Made by a program: the position numbers and the translations under genes. DNA of 64,000 nt from Litsea cubeba (Eukaryota; Streptophyta; Magnoliopsida; Laurales; Lauraceae), in NCBI GenBank assembly GCA_012931725.1, contig CM022944.1, positions 18,327,523 through 18,391,522 on the forward strand. Reading direction: 5' to 3'. How positions within the stretch are numbered: the stretch's first letter is position 1; each line of letters begins with the position of its first letter. Shown piece after piece: positions 1 to 12,600 of this stretch. A model generated the notes under the pieces. It did no database searches, was not told the DNA's origin, and saw only the letters and a list, made by a program, of their open reading frames with translations.

Positions 1-2629
1 TGTTTGGTCTTGCAGTTTGTGGGAATCTCTGGGATGAAACTGAAGGGTTTTTTCCTGAATTCTGTGGAATTTGGGAGATGGGTTTTTGTTCTTTTCGGGT
101 TTGGGTAATTGGGTTTCTTGGAATTTGGGTTCTTTTTGCAGATTGAGGGCTGTGTTAGTTTTGTTTTCTTTCCTTCTTGAAGTATCGAGAGTAGAATGTA
201 GCAACTGTGGGAAATGTCGATGGTAATTCACTTTGGGGATCGAACTGATTCGGTTTTGATGCAGTTCTGCTGAATCTGGGAGATAGGTTATTGTTATTAT
301 CGGGTTTGGGGGTTGGGTTTCTTGGAATTTGGTTTCTAAGCAGATGAAGGGAGTGGGTTTTCTTTCGTCGTGTTTGGTTTGTTTTATTTCCAATTATAAA
401 AGCATCCGGGGTAGAATGCAGAGGTTTTATCTTTGACTAATGTTGATAGTAGTTCACTCAGTGTTTTTAAGTTGATGAATTGGGTTTTATTTGGTAGTGC
501 TGATTCTGTTTCTGCTGAATCGGAAACTTGGGTCTTTCTGTCTTCCAGTTTTATTCTTCTGTTGTTTGTATATTAGAACAAAGTGATCTGGCTTTGTTAG
601 ATGTTAATAGCGGATCACAGGGAATTCAATTAGGTGGTTTTCTCTGGAATACTGTCGATTCAGGGATGTAGGTGAATTGTTTGTGTTCATTTTTAATTTT
701 CAGGTTTTTGAACCCTAGCACGAGTTTTCTTCTTTTTTTTTTTAATCTTAACTGATTGTGGTAGTTCATGCGATGTACTGAATTGGTATGCGTTGATTGA
801 ATGGTTTTAATTTACTATACAAATTGGGTGATTTTCTTTAGAATTCTGTTGAGATTTGAAGATGGGCATTTGCTTTTGCTATTTTTGGTTTTATTTGTAA
901 AAGTGGGGCTCACTGAACTTTCTCTGTTGGGGTGGTAGAATGGATGTCCCTTTGGTCCTGTTGGTCCTTTTCGGCTCAAGTAGATGCTATATTTTTCATT
1001 TCTTTTTTGCTGCTTAAGATTCCTTTTCTTTAAGGCCATACTTTTGTAGATCTTCTATCTAACTTTATCTCAGTACTGTTCAAGTGGGAACATGGGTCAG
1101 CATGAGAATAGTCAAAACCAAGTTGGAATGGTTCTTTGTGCGTGTATACGTTATACATAGAAAGAATCTGGTTTTTTTTCTTGTGTCTTGCTGTTCTGTC
1201 GACCTTGTTTCTTGTAAGCCCATTGTGCTGTGGGGCATAAATTATTCATAGAAAGTCAGGTCTCAGTGTGAAATTACTTATCATTATATCGTGTCTCTAC
1301 TTTAGTGTATGTTTCTGTAGCACTGTTGAATTCTCTCAGCATATGTTGCTGTAGCATTGTTGAATTCTCTTATGAGAGTGAGAGAGAGATCCAATACCTT
1401 ATTTTAAATTGAGGAACTTTTCTGTGGCCACATGGATGCATGCCATTCATGGGGAAGAGAGATGGGTATGACTACCTATGGGTTACTGAAAGACCAAATC
1501 ATGGTTCCAATCAACCAGTCCTAACCTTTGATTTAGAGGTTTCAAGTTTTAACTCGGGATGAGTGCAATTCTTGTAACATAAACCCAGCAGTGCAAGCCG
1601 CAAGTTGGAGGGAAAGAGATTGAATTGAACATAGGTGGGGCCACATTAGAAATTCCTTTGAAAAAAGAGGAACCTGTTCGCTCATGTAAGTTCTCCATAC
1701 ACAACTATTACAATAAAGTTGTATCTTCTCACAAAAGAAATGCAATGGACACTTGCATGTCTCTATTTGCACAACCCATTTGGATCACGTGTCACCGGTC
1801 TATTGTAGATGGTACAAGTAGAGACATGTATCTACTTGCCAATAGGCCCACTGTTTGTGCTCTGTGAAAAATAGGCTGATCTCCTCCGACATATATCACA
1901 TACATATATTGCATAATGCTTTTTTTTTTATCAACATTTTTGATAATCTATTCCTTTGTAGTTGTTACACGCGTGGCCCATCCGAAAAGCAGGCCTTCCT
2001 ACCTTTGGCAAGGGCACTTGCCTGATCCCTCATGTGTGCTGCATTGGCATGTTTGCACAATTTTTGTGTGTGAGTACTCGGTAGTTATCTTTTGCTCTAT
2101 TTGAGAACTATTTATTTCCATTTCTTTTTTCTTTTTCTTTTTTCAGTGGGCACTCACACTAGCATGAACGTCTCCAATGGGGTGAGTAATGCTTGAACCC
2201 TGGTGTTCCCTATGGAATCTATGTCCCTACCACCACGCTAAAAGTTTGGGGACTATTACATTTCATTATACCTAATAAACAAGGATAACCATTTTTTCTA
2301 AAGAATTTTCCATATCTGGTATTTATCCATATTTGACATGCAACAGAGTGTGGTGTTTCTAGTAATAGAAAAAAAAAAAATTCATACAGATATTTGCTAT
2401 ACCTGATATTCTATTTTAATTCTTATATCTTAGTAGCTTTTGTATATTATATAGCTGTACTGTACTTTTTCCTGATGTATTGGGCCTCTCAAAGTTGCCA
2501 TATCAGACACCTTCTGACCTGTGTTCTGTGTCAACAGCTATGTCTGTTCTCAGGTTACATACCTACTTAGCATCTGCATTTTTGCTCACTGGAAAAATTA
2601 AATGAGCCAATTTAATGGGTTTTTGGCAG
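1..2629 (+). other. Intron upstream of the first visible exon of the M16 protease gene
   Basis: No exon is recognisable before 2630. The expected N-terminal part of the M16 domain, ahead of the zinc-binding helix, was looked for in all frames and not seen, so the start codon probably lies left of the window. The stretch is T-rich and intron-like. It contains an imperfect direct repeat (about 73-150 and 278-350, sharing GGGTTTCTTGGAATTTGG) but no clear transposon ends. Confidence 0.55.
73..350. repeat. Imperfect direct repeat, two copies about 205 bp apart
   Basis: Copies at about 73-150 and 278-350 share GGGAGAT, CGGGTTTGGG and GGGTTTCTTGGAATTTGG in the same order. They look like an old local duplication within the 5' intron. 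No function is evident. Confidence 0.55.
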
Positions 2630-3549
2630 CTCAGTTTTGGAAGAGGAGGAGGAGCGGGGGGTTGCGCACATAGTCGAACATCTTGCTTTCAGCGCCACCC
2701 AAAAATACACAAATCATGACATCATTAAGTTTTTGGAGAGTGTTGGTGCTGAGTTTGGTGCTTGTCAGAATGCTTCAACATCTGTTGATGAAACTGTGTA
2801 TGAATTGTTTGTTCCTGTTGACAAGCCTGAGCTCTTATCCCAGGCCATATCAGTTTTGGCAGAATTTAGCTCTGAGGTAGCTACAGCTTCCCATTGTGTT
2901 TTTGTTTGACCTATTGCTTTTCAAGTTCTAGTTTTCTGGTATGTCAATTCATCTTTGTGGCACAGGTTCGAGCATCGGCAGATGACCTTGAGAAAGAAAG
3001 AGGAGCTGTTATGGAAGAATACAGAGGGGGAAGGAATGCTTCCGGGCGGATGCAGGATGCGCATTGGATTCTGATGATGGAAGGTTCTAAGGTTATATTT
3101 AGATTGTCTTTACACTTTATTTCATCTCTGTTCTGTGCTTATGAAAAGGTTAGCTATGTAAATTCTCTACTGTGAACAAAATTTTACTTTTTTGGTAAAA
3201 TGATGCAAATTTTTTCTAAAGAAGATTGCTTATATGTTTTCATCTGCTATTTTTTGTGATGTCTTAAGAATACCGGCTGATATTCACTTGGTTGTATTTG
3301 CATGCCGTGTCATAGTCATTCTTTATCTTTTATTTGGTAAATAAGAGTTCTATCAAGGAGACAATAGGTTATAAGGGTAAAAGTGAGGCAACTGCATGTT
3401 GTAGATAAGATGTTCCTTGCTTGGAGAGGACATCTGCAGAGAAAGAACATAAGGAAAAAAAGAGAGCAAATCTCTAATTTACTCCACCCAAAATGCTCGA
3501 GGGATATAATATTCATGGCTGGCACCACGTGTAACCTTGTAGCAATCTC

Positions 3550-3629
<80 letters not shown>

Positions 3630-6600
3630 TCCTCTACACACACACACACACACACACATTGGTTCATTGAATGAAGAGTTTTCTCCAGAAAATATGCTGA
3701 AAAAAATGCGTGTGAAACAGTTATTATCGGAATTTATACGCTTCTATGCTTAAGTAGGGCTTCTCCAACATCAATTTACCTCCCAACCTTTTTAAAGGAT
3801 CTTTCTTTTATAAGATTGATGATATTCTGTCAGGAATAATATTGACTGTGTCATAATGCAAGCAACGATGATTGGATTATGAGGACGAAATCATCTTGAC
3901 ACCAATACCACTTGATAATTCAAGGAAAAATGGAGTAAGACTGAGCGGATGTTTATACAGATACTTCATTAGAAGAAATTAAAGGGGTACTGTAGTACTG
4001 AATACAGTATAAGAGATAAATACTATATGTTTTCCCATCTTGTTTTTAGTTCTGACCATTGATCTTAAAGTAGACCACTGTGCCTCCAGGCCACCAACAT
4101 TGTGACTAGTGCGACAGTCAAAAGGGCAAACTCCCTCTGGAAAGTCCTGGTTTTACGGAGCTCTGTTATATAAATATGAGCGCTAGAAAATGCCTGGGTG
4201 TTTTGAAGGACAAAAATGCCCTCTTGGAATGACGAATAGGAAAACATGAGTTGGGAGAGGAGTTAATGAGGTGGCACTCTTATCCTCTTAGGAGTTAATG
4301 AGGTGGTTTCCTTATTTTTTTCTCTTTTTTGAGAAGGAATATTTGCTACTAAAACAAGCTACTTACGGTTTTTAAATTGAAGCCACAAATGGGCCCAACT
4401 ACAATCTAATGGAGAACTTATTAGTGGGATACACTTATGGAAAATCCAATTTGATAAAAATAAATTGCTTAATCTTTTATTGGCCCTTCCAAATTTCACT
4501 TCAATAGGAGTTGGGCTCACTGTCTGAATGAGCACTATGGAAAACTTGACATTTTCATAATCGGATAGTGGGCACTAACTCTTTATTGAAGTGAAATTTG
4601 GCAATGAGAAATAAAAAATAAAGCGGTTTAATTTGGTTGGTTTGAATTCTTTGAAAGTAGGCCCCATGGACATTTCCCTAATTTTCGGTGAGGACAGTTC
4701 TCTCTTTTTATAAGTGGACCCACTAAGTTTTTTTTTTTTATCATTTCCTCCATGATAATGCTAAAACTCCATCATGGGCCTCTTTAATAGGTCAGGAAGA
4801 AAGAAAGCACAAGACATTAGAAGGGCCCACTAATAAATTCTAATGTTTGCAATCACCATGGGACCTGGTTGTTCGTAATCGCCATAAGACCCATTCTATT
4901 TTGGGAGTCATGGTGAGAAGTTTGTTTGCTGGTACAAGTCATATGTAGAGTTTAGCTAAAAACTCTCAACCTCTCCATTTTGAAAGAAGAAAAAAGGTAG
5001 GAGAAGGTAATCAATTGTTCCCTTTAAAAATGGAGAAAAGCTCTCCACCTCAACTTTTTTTCACTGGTTGTTGCATTAAGGGCTGAAACACCCTCTTTTC
5101 GAAGAAGCATTTTGTAGAATTTCTCATATATTTATGTGTGTGTACAATGAGGTGTGCATGGAAATCCCTAAACACACCTCGCGGAGGGGATTGGGACTGA
5201 TATACAAAAATTATCCAGTGCACACCCTGCACACGGGGAAGGTTGTGTGCACCTCATAGTGGGGCCCACTTTATCACCCATCTAAATGGACCACACATAG
5301 AGGACACCCCCCCCCCCCTTCCCCGTTTTTTACACCCATCCAAAAGAAGTGGATCATTGGATCAATTGTGTACACTTTTTTAAGGGGTGAAAACTTGTGG
5401 GCCGTTGATCAAGGGGTTTGGATATTTAGGTTGGCCTGTGATGCACGGATACTTCAAAATGGGCAACGTATCGTGTCGTATTGCAATACTTTGCTTTTTA
5501 TTTGTTAAATTCGTGTCCTTGTTCTGTCCATGGTGTATCTAAGCATCATAAGTTGGCTCGATATTTTGTACACAGGTATGCCCCAACCGGATCTTTGGAT
5601 CCCCTCTAGCCCCATCCCCAGGTGGGCCTGACAATAAGGTGCACATGGAAATCCCCATGCACACCGCGCCTAAGGGATTGGGAATGTATATAATCATTGG
5701 ATTGAAGGTCTTTTTTATTTATTTATTTTTATATAAAGCCATTAAACCTGCGGGCCATAGATCAATGGGTTAGGATGATCTGATATCATCATGATCATCA
5801 AAGACTTGTCCCAACTATGTTAGGGTCGGCTACATGAATTTTGTTTTTCCATTCAGATCTATCTTGAGCCAAATCCTCAGATAAGTTACACTTCTTCATA
5901 TACTACCTACATCCATGTCCTCTTTGGCTTACCCATTCCCCTTGGAGGGCTATCAACCTTCATAGCCAAACTTCTCATTACCGGCGCCGTTGTTGGCCTA
6001 TGTTGGACATGCCCAAACCATCTCAAACGGGGTTCTCTAATTTTATCCCCTATTGTTATTACCCCTAAATGCTCTCGAAAGTGTTCATTTCTAATTTTAT
6101 CCTTCCTAGTTTTTGTAGAAGATAATGTGGCTTAGGCCCACTAGGCCCAACCCGGCCCATCAAGGGCTTGTACATAGCTGTATATCGATCGTCTTAGATT
6201 ATGTTGCTGATTTATCTCTTATTTACTTCCTTGTATATATTAGGAGATTGATTATTCATTATTCTGATTGCCCTTGACTAGGGTATAATGTAATTATAAA
6301 TATACAAACGATCCTCCCATTGAGGCATCAAGTTTCTCTCCAAACTTTCGTCTCTTTCTTCCTTCTCTTATTTCATATCATTTCAGTTTTACCACACATC
6401 AACCTTAACATTCTTATCCTTGCTACATCCATTTTGTGCATATGTTGCTTCTTGATTCGCCAATATTCTGCTCTATAGGTCATAGCTAGTCTAATCGTGG
6501 TCCTGCAAAAATTTTCCTTTAATCTTGTTGGCATTCGTCGGTCATAAAACACTCCAGAAGCAAGTCTCCACTTCAACCATCCCGCTTTTATCCTATGTTC

Positions 6601-9600
6601 GACATCTTCATTATTCTCCCTATCCTTACTAATTATAGAGCCAAGGTAACGGAAAGAATCACTTTGTGATATCTCATGGTCTTTAATTCTCACAGTAGTT
6701 TCAACTTTTTTTATATGCCCACTGAAGTTGCAATTCATATATTCCGTCTTTGTACTGATTATTTTAAAGCCTTTGGATTCTAAAGCCTCGCGCCATATCT
6801 TAAGTTTTGCATTCACACCATCTCTTGATTCATCTACCAACATAATATCATCTGCAAATAATATGCACCAAGGTACCTTTTATTGAATATAAGCATTTAA
6901 CTCATCCATTATCAGTGCAAAGAGATAAGGACTTGGAGCTGACCCGTAATGCTAACCTCTATGATCACTGGGAACACCCCTGTCTTTTCACAAGTAGTTC
7001 TAACACTCGTTACTACTCCTTTAAGAATTTTGTGCATAGGATGATCTGATAGACTAATAATTTTGTGCATAGGTAGGTCACATCAAGAACTTCCAATCCC
7101 CCATGGCCCCATGATTAATGGGACCCTAGGTGGGCCCCACAAGGCTGTCCGCATGGGCGTCTATGGGAACTATCTTTGGGAGAGTGCGATATATATAGGG
7201 TGGTGCTCTGGTGCATATGTCTCGCATAGGAGCACAATGCGAGACATCTGCTATGGCCCCATCAATCATGGGGGAGGTGGGGATCGAAAGATCCAGGTGG
7301 GACCACCCCATATATGAAATCTCAAGTCAATCAAATGATCCTAACCCCTTGAATTGTGGCCTACAAGTTTAACTAGTTTCGATCAAAAAAGATTTCCACT
7401 CTCTTTCCAATAGCCTAGTCCATTATCAGTTGAGTGCAAACCCCATCGGATCCGTCACCTATGGGTTTCCCTTGGGGGGATGGTTTAGATGGTCCATTCA
7501 GATTGATCATAAGGTGGCCCTGGCATGCTATCCCGCATCAGTAACTCTGTGTGAGACATATGCACAGGAGCAAGTGCCAAATATGTATCTATGTACATGC
7601 GTTAAAAGCTTTTACCACGTTTTTTGAGGTCTGAAGCACCATAATGTGGCAAAATAGTTTTTGTTGATCTTGAAAACACTTAAGTCATGGGTATTGAGCA
7701 GACATCCAAGCAAGCCATCATGCCCTTTGGAAGCTGCTTTTAGATCCAAGGTGACGACTTCTGCTGAAATGATGGATGTGACCCTACGTTTTGTAGCACA
7801 TAAGAGTTACCAGTCCCAATATTGGTAACTAATCTGAAATAGGCAGTGGCCAGAAGGCCTGCTGTACATGTAACAATACCGCTGTTCGTTGTTTCATGCC
7901 AGTAGAAGGTTTAAAAATCCTTCATGCAATTAATCGTAAGTGATTGCTGCCAGCAGGCATCATGGTGGTCTAGTGATTTCGCTGATTCTTAAAAAAATAA
8001 TTTTTTTAATGCAAGCGCCCTTTGACTATAATGTTTGCAAATATAAGCATGGGGTGTGGATTAATTTATGCATGTTTTAGGGGATACATTTTTATTTGTT
8101 TTGCTGTTATTCATGTGGGTGTGGATTAATTTTTTGTCATTTCTGTTCATGGGATAGATTTTCAGTTATCTTTTATTTGTTTATTTGAACAAGGGATATT
8201 TTTAGTAAGAGGGTCTTTTCATCACAAGACTACCTGAAACTTAACTTTGACAGTAGTGCGGCTGGAAATCCAGGTATGGCAAGGGTGGGAGGTCTAGTTC
8301 GCAGGGGCGGCCCTGAGTTTTCGGGGGCCCTAGGCGAGTTTTTAAAGTGTGGCCCTATCCGTATACCCACCAATAAATGATAAAAAAATAAAAGACAATT
8401 TTTTTTTATTATTTGATCGAAAATTAAGTCTAAACTCCTTACCTACTCTTACCGAATCAGAATTGTGTTTCACATTAACCAATTAACACCAAAATTCAAT
8501 TACAAAAACTAAGCACCACTGAAAAACTACTAGTCTTCTTGCATTTCTAGCTGCGAAATCACTAATTAAGTCTTCATAATCAAGCTTTTCTACCAAAGAC
8601 TTTTCAATAGATAACATAGCTAATCCATTTAATCTTTCTTGGGACATGGTTGATCGAAGGTAAGATTTGATCAACTTTAGCTTTGAAAAGCTTCTTTCTG
8701 CAGATGCAACAGTAACTGGTATAGTCAGTAGAATTCTGTATACAACCCATGCATTTGGAAAACAATTATCCCGTGACTTCAAATGATTTAGCACGTCCAT
8801 TGCTTTCTTTGCGTTATCAGGTAAAAGATCTCTCATGATTCTTAACTCCGAAAATAAATCTGTCCCATCAATATCAGAAACACCATCATGTTTAAAAAAT
8901 TCTTCAAGATTGTTGCAAGAAGCCTTTAAAGTATCTAGATTTGCAGACTTTAACTTCTCCAAATCAAACAAGAACCCAAAAATCTTCTCATACACTTCGA
9001 ACTGCTCAAATCTACTCTTGAACGAAGAAAGAGCTTGGTCTACTATAAATAAGAAGTAGTTAACTCGAAAAGATTCTTCAGCTGATTGTGTCACCTCTTC
9101 ACTAACATTCTCATCGAACTGTTTTTTTCTACGAATGATCCGCCTTTCACGAAAAACAGGTTGAATTTCCATCGTAGTTGCAATATCCTTAGCTTCTGCC
9201 ATGGCTTCTTCGAATCCAGATTCTCTATACTTTTCAAAAATAGAAATAAGTCTTTTCAATTCATGTATGGCCATATCAATTTGCATGTCTTCAGTTTGAA
9301 AGTTTTTGCTAACAGAGTTAACAGCAAAAAGTAAATAATGCCAAATTACCATGGCAAGCAAAAACTCAAAATTTTCAATTTCATGTATCGCTAGTGACTC
9401 GGCTTCACTCTTTGTTTTAGGATCGTCACTATTTTCGGCCAAATAAACCAAAGCATCTCTTATTTTCGGAGCTTGATGTCTAACTGCACGAACACTGTCC
9501 ACACGGCTCTCCCAACGTGTTGCTGACAATGACTTTAGCGAGAGACCTGACTTGGGCTTCACATCTTTGACATGATCTTTAAACACTTTCCACCTCTTTG

Positions 9601-12600
9601 TAAAAGACGAAAACAATGAATAGATCCGTTGTACCACTCCAAAAAAGGATGTAGCTCTTGAACAAGAGTTAGCCATATCACAAAGAGCAAGATTCAAACT
9701 ATGACAACCACATGGGGTGTACAAGGCTCTAGGATTTATTTCAAGTAGTCTACTTTGAACTCCTTTGTGTTTTCCTTTCATATTAGATCCATTGTCATAC
9801 CCCTGCCCTCTTATATCACCAATATCAAGCTCAAGTGTGTTCAAAACATTTTTGAGTGCGTCAAATAGGCCCAGTCCTGATGTGTCATCCACAATCAAAA
9901 ATCCTAAAAAGAACTCTTCAATCTTTGGTGCACTTGATGTAACATCCACAAATCGAATCACAAGCGACATTTGCTCTTCATGACTAATATCTGGTGTACA
10001 GTCAAGTATTATTGAAAAATACTTGGCTTCTTTGATTTTCTGGACAATAGCCTTTTTCACCTCACTTGCTAACAACTCTATCAATTCATTTTGAATCTTG
10101 TGACCAAGATAATGATAATGAATTTCCTTACTTTGAATGCGCCGAAGGTGCTCTTTCAGTATTGGATCAAATTCAGCAATCATTTCGATTATACTTAAAA
10201 AAATCCCATTCTTCTCTTGATAAATCTTCTCATTTTTTCCACGAAAAGCCAAATTTTGTTTAGCAAGTGCTTTCACTACAGCAAGTATTCTTAGTAACAC
10301 TTGTCGCCAATGTTCCCTCTCTCTGCTGATTTCTTCTTGCACTTTTTTATCAATTGTTTCATTCTTGTCAAATCTCTTCTTTAGTTCATACCAACTATTC
10401 CAATGAAGAAGGTGCTCTGGAGATGATTGATGCTCTGAAAGCCTTCTACTTAGGTTATGCCAGTCGCAATATCCTTCACTGTCCAATTGAGAAGTGTTCC
10501 CATGTTGCTTGAACAACTTACAACAAAAACAAAAAACCTTATCCAAAGAAACAGAATATATGAGCCATGTTCTATCATTTTCAAATCCATTTGGCATTAT
10601 GCGAGTGTAATGCTTCGAAGAGAAATGTCTGCCAAGGTGATCTCTGGGAAAATCGATATTAGTAATTCTTATAGGACCCTTTTTGACAAGTAAATCTCTA
10701 TTATTTTGACCAATCTTGTCCCAATTTGCTGGATCAAAGTAGTCTACAGCCAAAACATTATCATTCATCGGCAAAGGTTCAACATTCTCATTCACCAAAG
10801 GTTCCACGTTTTCATTCACCAAAGTCTCAACATCTTCATTCACCAAATGTTCAACCCTTTCATTCACCAAAGCTTCAATACTTTCATTTAATTCATGTTC
10901 TTCATTACCATCGTCATTCCTTTCTTCAACGTCAACCAAAGTTTCATTTGAACTTTCTACTTGTCCATTTTTACCAAAAACTTCAGTATATCTCCTCTTT
11001 GAGATTGAGCAACATCGTCTAATCTTTGTTTCTTTTTCCTTTTCTCAGAGCCAGAAGGATATTTTCTAGTCGGGGGCATGATGTATTGATGTAAGTAAAA
11101 AAATTTTTTTTTTTTTTGCTAGTGGGCTGGATTCAGATTGGGCCCGCACTGAAACCAGGTCGGACCTGCAGGCCGGGTCCAACTGTCCAAGGAGACAAGG
11201 CACTGAAGGCAGCACAGCAGCACTGATGGAGTGATGGTTTGACTGTTTGAGCCACGTGTGGAGTCTGGGAGAGATGCCTTAAGCCATTGGAATGCGTGCA
11301 GGTGCAGTGCAAAAGAAAGCCATAAGAAGGACTGAAGGATCAAGGATATACTTATTTACCTGATGCAGTCTGTGGCTCTGTGAGAGAGACTGTTGCCTAA
11401 TGCCTTATGCATGTTGCCTGTTTCAGTGTTTCTACTTGGACTTTGGAAGCCAAGAAGAGAAAACAGAGAGTTCAGACTTCAGAGGACGGAGAGGACGGGA
11501 GGTCAGAGGAGATCGCCATCATCGCCGGCCCAGATCGGATCATCGGAGTCCTCTCAGTCTCACTGCATCAGAGATCAGCGAACAGGCGAACAGCGATGGA
11601 AGCCTCTCACTGCATCAGAGATCAGATCAGAGATGGAAGCCCCTGGCCCAGAGTCCTCTCACTGCACCGGAGATCAGAGATGGAGGTGCCGAGGTGGAAG
11701 CTTGGAAGGCACTGCGGCCACTGCCGCAGTCTGGGCCTCAGGCCTCTGGCCCTCTGGTAGCGTCTGCCGGTCTGCGTCTGCCTGTCTGGGTCTCTGACTC
11801 TCTGGGTCTGGCCGCTGGGCGCTGGCTAGTGGCGATCGCAGATCTGGACTCTGGGTCTGGCCGCTGGGCACTGGCTAGTGGCGATCGGCCGATCGCAGAT
11901 CTGGACTCTGAGTCTGGCCGCGGCCGCTGGGTGCTGGCTAGTGGCGATTGCAGATATGAGATATGGACTCTGGGTCTGGCCGCTGGGCGCTGGCTAGTGG
12001 AGTCGTGGAGATAGGAGAATTCCTGATCAGTCACTGGGGTACATCTTGGGCCTTGGCTGACAGTGGATTCGACGTCTGGATTGCAAACACCAGAGGCACC
12101 ACCGCACCAGATGGAGCATCAAGCATCAATCTCTTGATCGAAACAATCCGGTTTCATTTCTCATCTTTCTTCTCCTAATTTATATCTCCTCTTTTATTAC
12201 CCTACCCCTAGATGTGCATTCGAGATGTGGACCGTTTGTTTGGATGTTCTGAACAGGCCGGCCCTGGGCGTGGGCGGTGGGCTGCAACAGACAATTGCTC
12301 AGACGTCCTTCTCCTCCTTCTGTCTGGTTTTTTTTTTTTTTTATCTTCTGGCTTCTGCTGACTGATGGGTGAGATTTGGATGAGGCTGGAAGGGATGAAG
12401 GGGTATTTGACAAAGGGAAGACAGGGGCGGCTGGGGTTTGGCCTGGTTGGGTGTGGCAATTTCAGACCGGATTTTCCGCCGGATTTCGACGAGTTTTTCG
12501 TGATTTTGGCCTGATTTTTTGTTGATTTGGGGGCCCCTAATTGGATGCCAAATCTGGGGGCCCCAGCCGGTGGCCTGTGTTGGCTGTGCCCAGGGCCGGC

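Noticed and set aside
3383..3670. Open frames rich in Leu-Ser or Arg-Glu
   Set aside because: They are translations of the (CT)n/(AC)n microsatellite.
6373..6843. A 156-codon minus-strand frame as an independent host gene
   Set aside because: It is the C-terminus of a degenerate RTE reverse transcriptase within TSD-bounded element 1, and its end runs into a solo LTR.
11393..12034. Several overlapping open frames of 70-200 codons on both strands
   Set aside because: They follow the minisatellite and G+C-rich repeats of the hAT element, and no domain is recognisable except the short lipase-like piece.
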